Shown here: positions 59,201 to 64,000 of the stretch, piece after piece
Layout of the letters: each line of letters starts with the position of its first letter
How positions within the stretch are numbered: position 1 is the stretch's first letter
Notes under the pieces: model-generated
What the model was told of the DNA's origin: nothing
Database searches by the model: none
What the model saw: only the letters and a program-made list of their open reading frames with translations
Position numbers and translations under genes: made by a program
From: Onchocerca volvulus
Taxonomy: Eukaryota; Nematoda; Chromadorea; Rhabditida; Onchocercidae
Direction: 5' to 3'
NCBI GenBank assembly: GCA_000499405.2
Contig: HG738139.1
Coordinates: 3,452,976 to 3,516,975, forward strand
Length of the DNA stretch: 64,000 nt

Positions 59201-62200
59201 AAAAATATTTTTATTCAAATTAAAATATGTATTTCAAAAATAATAATTTCGTCATAAAAATAATAATTTCATCAATATTTTAACGGATAAAATATAATTA
59301 TGAGCAAATATTCAAATGGATAAACTTTATAATGTTGAGACAAAAGAAAAAAAAAGATTTTTATTAAATTTTTGAAATAAAATTTTAAATTAATAGGTAT
59401 TTCTGAATAATCGTTGTTTCAAACGAGTTTCTCTCAATGAATCATGCTTGATAAGTCAACAATGTCCCACTAATTCCACCTGCAATTATGCGGCACGATG
59501 TGATTGTCAAACAGGGATGACAGTAAGTTTTGTTAATAATATAGAAATGATTTAAGTTATCAATTATATATCAGTTGTCAGTTATCAGTCATTTCAATTA
59601 AGTTATCAGTCATTTTTCTTATGCAATAAATAACTTTGGTCGAATTTGTTGCTATAAAAGAACGTTGGAATATTTTGAAAATTATCATTTTTGGTAATTA
59701 AAAAATTTATTCCATCTATTAAAATTTAATCTTACCATAATTTTAATAAATTCAATAGTGAAAAAAAAGATAAACTATTATTGATATTTGAATAGGTAAT
59801 AAACGGACAATGTCAATCTTATGAGATCAGTTATTGCAAAGATATCGAAGTTATGGTTGGTTGATATTTAAATCTATTTTATTATCAACTTTCACATTTA
59901 TCACTTTCAAAGGAAATTGAAAAGATGAATTATTAAAAAGACAAATTTTTAAGAATAAACTTTTGATTATTCAATGATATTTGAAATTAAGTAAAATCGG
60001 ATAAAAATTTCGATATCCTGATTTTGCTTTGATAGAAATAGTAAACTTTTTATTTTAATAGTAAACATGAAGTTCATATTATAATAGGAATAGAATAAAC
60101 TAATTAAAGATAGCACAAGAAAAACATCTAAAAAAAAATATTTTTCCCAAACCAGCTAAATTTATTACTGAATTCTCATATATTTCACGATTCCTAATTA
60201 ATATATTGTCTTTTTTTTTGTTTCTTCAATGTTACATAACTATCGCTTTTTCCAGAACAAAAAAATACGACACACTGCACATAAAATTTACAATTAAATG
60301 ACTTGTGTATAAATCATCATCATATAATACATTGCATGATTACGGTAGACAACAGTAACCCATTTAAACAAAGATCATGTTTATCTTCTGTGTTGATAAA
60401 ATATAATTTCATAGATTCATCTGATTGATATTGTGAGTACTTCCTTTTTTTTGTTTCAGGTCAATGGACGATGCGTAAAAAGACGAATTCCAGGTAACAC
60501 ATGTTTTGCTAATGAGCAATGCTTAGATAAATCAAGTTGCTTGAATGGATACTGTAGATGCTCGGATGGAACTGTTCTCCTTTCAGGGTTTGTGAAATTT
60601 CTAAATATCCGAATTAAATTTCGCTATCATTTTAAAGATATATTTCTACTTTAAAGCGGATTTTTAATTTTTTTCTTAATTTCACTTTCTTAAATTACTT
60701 TCAAGGTATTGTATTCGACGTAATGGAACCGAAAAATGTGATACCTATCAAACTTACGTGAACGGAAAATGCTTAAATTTAGCAATGCCAGGCGAAAATT
60801 GTGTTGATGATTTGCAATGTGTTGCTTCTTCAGCATGCTTTGGAGGTAAATTTTAAGAAAAATCATAAATATATTAAAAAAAAACTTTGAATAATTCGAT
60901 TGAATCAAGTTTCACTTTATAAATTTGATTTTATTTCTTCCCGTTTTCCTAAAAAAAAATAAATAAATATAAGCAGAAAGATTTATTTGATTGAATATAC
61001 AAGTTCTACATCATTTATGAATTGATACGGGTAATTTATTAAAGTTACATGCATTATCAGTAATTACTATTGAAGAAATAATAATTAATTCCTACCAAAT
61101 TAACAACCTTTCATCTTTTTAATCATTTCTATTAATTGTCTAAATTTTAGCATACATTAATTCCATGCAATTTTTCCGCATATCTTTTGATATAATTTAA
61201 TTTTGCCATGTCAATTTTCATTTTTAGGTAAATGTGCATGCCAAAGTGGATATATCGAAGTTCAGAAATACTGTATTAAAAATGTGAGACCTTCAAGGCA
61301 ATGCAGTAATAATCAGGTATGAATCAGGTTGTACTGAATTGCAATATAATACATGCTGATTAATTCATTCTACTAATTACTTCATTTAGGTATGTTTGTA
61401 TGACAAAATATTAAAATCTTATCTGTTTCTTTTCATTCTAATTCCATTATAATTTATTTATTTTAAAGAATGCTAGTAATATAGCCGAAATCGAAATTTA
61501 TAATTTCCTTATTTTTATAATTATTCATTTGAAAAAAAAAAAAAAAAACTATAAACAATTTTGTTTTCAATTTCAGATTTTGATAAATGGCCTTTGTTAT
61601 GGGTTTGCTAAAATTGGCGAATATTGCACTGATACAGCTGTTTGCTTAGGTGATTCCATCTGTTACAACAATTACTGTACTTGTCCAAAGGATACTGTTG
61701 TCCAAAATGGTCATTGTCGGAAAGAACAACGTTGTGATGAAAATCAAATTCGAATAGATGGACAGTGTTATCAACGGAGCAATATTGGACAATATTGCCA
61801 ATTTACTGAGCAATGTTCATCAATTTCCACTTGTCAAAATGGCATCTGTATATGTCCACCGAATACCGTACCTCAAAATAACATTTGTATACCATCTGGG
61901 CCATGTCCTACGGGACAAATTTATGTTTCTGAAAGCTGCCTAGATATAGCATATATTGGCCAAGAATGTCGATTTAGCCAACAATGTCAAGGTTATTCCA
62001 TATGTATCGACAACATATGCAAATGTCCTAATGATACCGTAGTTCGAAATGGACTATGCGTTAAAGAACAATGCAACAGTAGTGAAATTATGGTCGATGG
62101 AATATGTTTGAAGAAAGTATGTTATATCTGAATTTTATAATTTTATGAAGATTTAAAAATTTTTGAATTCTTTTATTTTTAAATTATTTTTTAGTAACTA

Positions 62201-63598
62201 TAAATTTTTATTTAAAAAAATCAATGCTGAATCAATTAATCTTTTCTTTATGCTCATCCTGTGTATCAAATGAATTGATCACAATTAAAAAAAATCAATA
62301 ATTCTTATATTTTAAACATAAAACTGAATATGCTAGAAAATCTCCTTATATTCTTTAAAATTTTTTATTATAAACTTGTTTGCTGATATTTAGTATAGTC
62401 ATTTAAGTTATAATTGAAGTTATCTTAGCAGATTGACTAATTGCAAACATTTACTCAATTATTTTAATTAACCAATTAATTGGCAACTTTAATTAGCAAT
62501 ACATTAATTAAATTATTTGTAGATAAAAATTGATGAGCCTTGCTATCACACAAAGCAATGTGAAGGGAATGCAACTTGTCAAAGAGGTAGATGTACCTGT
62601 CCATCAGGTACCATTAACTCTAATGGTACCTGTACCATCAACCCAAATTGTCAACCATATCAGGTTACCGTCAATAATTCATGTTTTGACACTGTTTCCG
62701 TTGGAATGATTTGCCAACATAATTCCCAGTGCATCGGTTTGTTTTGGAGTTTTTTTTTTTTTTTTTTTTTAATTTAAGTTCATTTTTTCCATTAAAATTT
62801 CAGTAATTAGAAGTTTCATATTCCCGAAAATACCGAGTTGCAAAAGTATTTATAGATTGAAATTTTTGACATGAATATTCGTCCAGTCATAGAAATCTGA
62901 TGACTTATTTGTACTCGATTTTTGGATCGATCGATTAGTTCAAAATTTACGCAGAAAGTTTAGTTTCTGACGAAATGAAAAGATTTTGTTTAGATAAGAT
63001 TATTTTTTCCATGCATCATAAAACTTGAGATTTTTTCTCAGTGAATATATTGTTACTTAATGAGAATTTTTTTTTCCTTTTTTTTAAATAATTTGATGAA
63101 ATAAATTTCTATTATTTCATCGATGATGCTAAGTTTAAATTGGACATTTTCTTCTTGTTTCTGATATTCTTACAAACGATATTTGTTATCATATTTACAA
63201 ATTTTGATTTTTAAAAACATTTGCAGTACCATATTTTTTTCAATGTTAAAAATACTAATTTAAGTATAAATTATTGGATGATGGATTAATTAAAAAGAAA
63301 AAAAGTTTTAGAATCAGCAAGTTGTATACTGGGAACAAATTCGAACAATCCTGTTAGCCGGACATGTCAATGTATTAATGGTACTTTATTTACCGGTTCC
63401 AAATGTTTAGCTTCGTCGTTACAGTGTCCAGCATCTACCGTATATATTGCCAATAATGTTTGCTATCCCTTGGTAGAAATCGGACAATTTTGTATTCATA
63501 CTATTCAATGTATGGGTTATTCGATATGTTCAAATCAAATGTGTAAATGTCCTGTTGGTTTTGTTGCCATTCGAAATGTTTGCAGAAAAATTAATTGA
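55149..63598 (+). CDS. Cysteine-rich EB-module protein, probably secreted (5' end not found)
   Basis: Thirteen exons join in one phase: 55149-55288, 56450-56564, 57389-57596, 58334-58553, 59000-59170, 59397-59522, 59796-59855, 60460-60587, 60706-60845, 61228-61316, 61577-62116, 62523-62736 and 63312-63598 (stop). They encode about 811 residues. The product is a chain of about 13 EB modules with the pattern NG-x-C, G-x-x-C, QC, S/A-x-C, C-x-C-x-x-G-T and G-x-C, for example IDGQCYQRSNIGQYCQFTEQ and CPPNTVPQNNIC. Most exons carry one module; 61577-62116 carries three. EB modules (Pfam EB) are common in nematode extracellular proteins; the even Cys pairs imply disulfides and secretion. The first exon, which must leave one base of a codon and should hold the signal peptide, is upstream and unseen. 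AATAAA near 63662 is the likely poly-A signal. Exact function is unknown. Confidence 0.85.
55540..55710 (+). repeat. Degenerate tandem repeat in an intron, about 25-bp units
   Basis: TTATCATGATATTGCAC-type units recur about five to six times in the first visible intron of the EB-module gene. The open frame across it is a by-product. Confidence 0.7.
57823..57925. repeat. AAT/ATA trinucleotide repeat
   Basis: A run of ATA/AAT triplets with a few substitutions lies in an intron of the EB-module gene. Confidence 0.9.
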
Positions 63599-64000
63599 TA
63601 TTTAATTAATATTAATTAATATTTCGCAATATAAATGTTGTTATTTTTTTCTTTCAAAAAAAATAAACTGACAAATAAATTCATATAATTATTAGTTGAA
63701 TCTATTTACATTCTTCTTCTTTGTTTCATTTATATTTATAAAGAATCGATTTATATAATTTTCAGTAAATCTCGCACTGTTTAGAAATTAAGATGACGAA
63801 AAAGAAAAAAATTATGAATATTGAAGCAATAATAATTTCGAATAATTGTAACAATTTCCTTTTCCATATGACAGTTTTAAAAGCTTGAAAAAATTTATTA
63901 CTGAAAATTTAGCAAATCATTATTGATGCATGAATTCTAGCTATCAGAACATTCTAAAAGAAATGATTAATATGATAGTCGAAAAACTCTTTATTAATGA
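63599..64000. other. 3' flank of the EB-module gene
   Basis: It includes the likely poly-A signal near 63662; nothing else is seen up to the window end. Confidence 0.5.

Noticed and set aside
1..64000. tRNA or rRNA genes and CRISPR arrays
   Set aside because: I found no convincing B-box/cloverleaf, no rRNA similarity and no spaced identical repeats; the repeats present are tandem satellites or retroelement parts.

Overview
The window looks like nuclear DNA of a filarial nematode. It is very AT-rich, its genes are split by many small introns, and several genes have a splice acceptor a few bases before the start codon, as expected for spliced-leader (SL) trans-splicing. A perfect 22/22 copy of the nematode SL1 sequence lies at 22830-22851. 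A MIF-2 gene of the filarial type is present (26.0-30.4 kb). A decayed piece of a bacterial clpA gene in an intron fits a Wolbachia-to-nucleus transfer, which is common in filariae. My recollection of filarial MIF-2 suggests Onchocerca or a close relative, but I cannot prove genus or species here.

Layout. 0-9.8 kb is repeat-dominated: AT-rich DNA, a decayed BEL/Pao retrotransposon (about 3.1-5.8 kb), an LTR-like repeat (6.16-6.56 kb), an unidentified broken coding relic on the minus strand (6.7-7.6 kb) and degenerate tandem repeats. 9.8-21.6 kb holds two minus-strand paralogues of an unrecognised charged protein. They share their first four visible exons and then diverge; the upstream copy (B) ends in a 550-codon exon with about 13 copies of a Gly/Ala-rich repeat. 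A second LTR-like copy (13.57-13.9 kb) and an orphan signal-peptide exon lie between them. 22-26 kb is mostly noncoding and contains the SL1 fossil.

26-30.4 kb is a nested pair: the two exons of MIF-2 (minus strand) flank a 4-kb intron that holds the complete seven-exon gene for RNA polymerase III subunit RPC4 (plus strand). 33.3-40.1 kb is a roughly 24-exon minus-strand gene with a CENP-C motif, a likely HCP-4/CENP-C kinetochore protein; one of its introns carries the clpA relic. 42.4-45.3 kb is aspartyl aminopeptidase (11 exons, 469 aa). On the minus strand follow mitochondrial acyl carrier protein, ribosomal protein L36 and EI24/EPG-4 (45.7-51 kb). Ribosomal protein S14 lies at 52.5-54.1 kb. 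From 55.1 kb to 63.6 kb runs a 13-exon cysteine-rich EB-module protein, probably secreted.

Most genes are housekeeping (translation, Pol III transcription, mitochondrial acyl carriage, autophagy, peptide turnover) plus one centromere protein. The lineage-specific parts are the A/B paralogues, MIF-2, the EB-module gene and the transferred or mobile DNA. Exon joins given below were worked out by hand from GT/AG sites and reading-phase agreement; 5' ends of genes A, B and the EB gene were not found.
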